From: Roseinatronobacter alkalisoli
GTDB lineage: Bacteria > Pseudomonadota > Alphaproteobacteria > Rhodobacterales > Rhodobacteraceae
Direction of reading: 5' to 3'
Assembly: GCF_028745735.1 (NCBI RefSeq)
Contig: NZ_JAQZSM010000022.1
Span: 1 to 64,000 of the forward strand
DNA: 64,000 nt
Part shown: positions 62,995 through 64,000 of the stretch, one piece after another
Layout of the letters: each line of letters opens with the position of its first letter
How positions within the stretch are numbered: the first letter of the stretch is position 1
Translations under genes and position numbers: made by a program
Notes under the pieces: model-generated
Database searches by the model: none
What the model saw: only the letters and a program-made list of their open reading frames with translations
Told to the model about the DNA's origin: nothing

Positions 62995-63465
62995 GTCGGA
63001 CGGTTGCCGAACCTGAGAATCACGCAGCGCAAACTTGCCTCGAACCGCCGCTTCCTTGTCGCGTCGCCCGAGTATGCCAGACGCTTCGGCCTTCCGCAGC
63101 GCCCCGAAGACATGTCGGCCCACAGAGTCGGCGTGGTTCACGAGAACCGGGCCGACACCACCCTTTGGCCACTGACAGGTCCGGACGGTGTTGAGAGAAG
63201 CCTGCGCGTGCAGCCGGTCTTTGGTTGCAACGATGGCTAAGCGCTGCGTGGCTGGGCGCTGGATGGCTACGGTATCGTCGAACGCTCTGAATGGAGTGTT
63301 TCGACCGATCTGAGTGCCGGCAGATTGGTGCGCGTGTTGCAGGACTGGTCGCTTCCGGACGCCGACATCTTGGCTTTGCTGAACCCACGCGCCGTACGCT
63401 CGCTTCGTATAGATAAGTTCGTTGACCGGCTCACGGCGGAGATCGGCGCGGCGCCAATGATCTGA
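62995..63465 (+). pseudogene. LysR-family regulator C-terminal remnant
   Basis: The plus strand reads ASNRRFLVASPEYARRFGLP, DTTLWPLTGPDGVERSLRVQ, a TAA at 63238-63240, ALRGWALDGYGIVERSEWSV and ends at 63465. This is the inducer-binding half of a LysR regulator with one nonsense change (GAA to TAA is the simplest reading) and no helix-turn-helix. It was probably the divergent regulator of the DSD1-like gene. Confidence 0.75.
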
Positions 63466-63735
63466 ACGACGCGCGCCTTCAGGCCGCCACAGAGCAAGAT
63501 CACCAGCTTTCCGCCATCTTGACCAAAATAGACGCGATAGTCCGGTCCGAACATGATACGTCGTTCCGAGACCCCCTGCCCTACCGGCTTCACGTCGCCC
63601 AGATTACCAGTCTCTATTCGGGCAAGCGCGGTGCGGAATTTCAGAGCGGCCGCCGTGTCAAGACAGTCGGACCAGTCCGTGAACGGCGCTTTTCCATCCT
63701 CGGTGGTATAGATGACGAGCTCGATTATATGTTAT
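63466..63735 (-). pseudogene. RelE/HigB-type toxin remnant
   Basis: The minus strand encodes IELVIYTTEDGKAPFTDW, LARIETGNLGDVKPVGQGVS, MFGPDYRVYFGQDGGKLVIL and LLCGG, a clear RelE/HigB addiction-module killer protein. The codon where a start would be expected is ATA, and the C-terminus after LLCGG is replaced by antisense LysR sequence. No antitoxin gene is visible beside it. Confidence 0.65.
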
Positions 63736-63739
63736 ATAG

Positions 63740-64000
63740 TAACGCATGAGGTACCAATAGAGCAAGATGTTCTTGCCCTTGATCCCAACGCCAATATTCT
63801 GGCTTGGGCGCGCGGGCGCACAGAGGCAGGACGGCAGGTGCCGTTTTCGGTTCATTCCCGCCCTCAAGCCGAAGACACAGTGGCCTTGATCGACGGGTTG
63901 GCCTCAGAGGCCGATTATCTCATCATCGCTCTGGAAGGGTCGAAGGATCAGATCGTCACCTTTGCCCTGTCGCGCACAGACCTGTGCATCATCCCGATGG
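63740..64000 (+). pseudogene. ParA-like ATPase fragment, N-terminus missing, open at window edge
   Basis: The plus strand frame reads EQDVLALDPNANILAWARGR, PQAEDTVALIDGLASEADYL, IIALEGSKDQIVTFALSRTD and LCIIPM, continuing off the window. It matches the middle of plasmid ParA/MinD-type ATPases (switch D-x-D-PN region and IIPM). The Walker A N-terminus is absent and no start codon is available upstream, so it was probably cut at its 5' end. It hints at a plasmid partition locus beyond the edge. Confidence 0.6.

Overview
The window reads like a Rhodobacterales (Roseobacter/Paracoccus-type) alphaproteobacterium: high-GC genes, two complete TRAP transporters, GntR/FCD regulators, and insertion sequences of the kinds common in that order (IS6, ISKra4, ISL3, IS5, IS66, IS110). 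The IS load, the toxin fragments and a ParA-like fragment at the right edge suggest a plasmid or other mobile accessory region. This is inference: no replication genes or tRNAs are visible.

Layout. 1-1.9 kb: decayed ISL3 and ISKra4 transposases. 1.9-7.9 kb: GntR regulator and DapA-family lyase (minus), divergent from an FAD hydroxyacid dehydrogenase plus TRAP transporter (dctQMP). 8.5-11.7 kb: a tcuR-like/tcuA/tcuB tricarballylate-type operon. 12.2-17.3 kb: GntR regulator and a second TRAP transporter followed by a galactonate-dehydratase-like enzyme. 18.3-23.2 kb: MFS permease, GH3 beta-glucosidase and AraC regulator. IS remnants fill most gaps.

23.9-38.4 kb is the most striking block. It holds a LuxR regulator, an aromatic-type aldehyde dehydrogenase, a benzoylformate-decarboxylase-like ThDP enzyme, a LysR regulator, an amidase-signature hydrolase, a complete branched-chain-type ABC importer, a cobalt-type nitrile hydratase whose beta subunit is split into two genes, a His-rich nitrile hydratase accessory protein, and an enzyme very like (S)-mandelate dehydrogenase. 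Read as a pathway: import of an aryl (hydroxy)nitrile or amide; hydration to the amide; hydrolysis to a mandelate-like acid; oxidation to the 2-oxoacid; decarboxylation to the aldehyde; oxidation to the aromatic acid. Each step is inferred from family; the actual substrate is unknown.

38.6-42.1 kb: nested IS6 elements, a toxin-tail remnant with an Imm11-like gene, and an ORF broken by one in-frame amber codon. 42.3-52.5 kb: a lysozyme-like secreted protein divergent from four large or small exported proteins (DUF11 repeats, a ~1,650-residue probable outer-membrane protein, and a glycine-rich/PKD protein), probably a cell-surface structure. 52.5-56.3 kb: IS6 elements bracketing an Rhs toxin tip and its likely membrane immunity protein, then IS66 debris.

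56.3-60.7 kb: a tight four-gene operon (ornithine-cyclodeaminase-like, hydroxy-amino-acid dehydratase, hydroxylysine-kinase-like APH protein, class III aminotransferase/phospholyase) resembling a hydroxylysine or phosphoethanolamine-type route. 60.9-64 kb holds its decayed neighbours (second OCD gene, DSD1-like aldolase/dehydratase, LysR, RelE-like toxin) and the ParA-like fragment.
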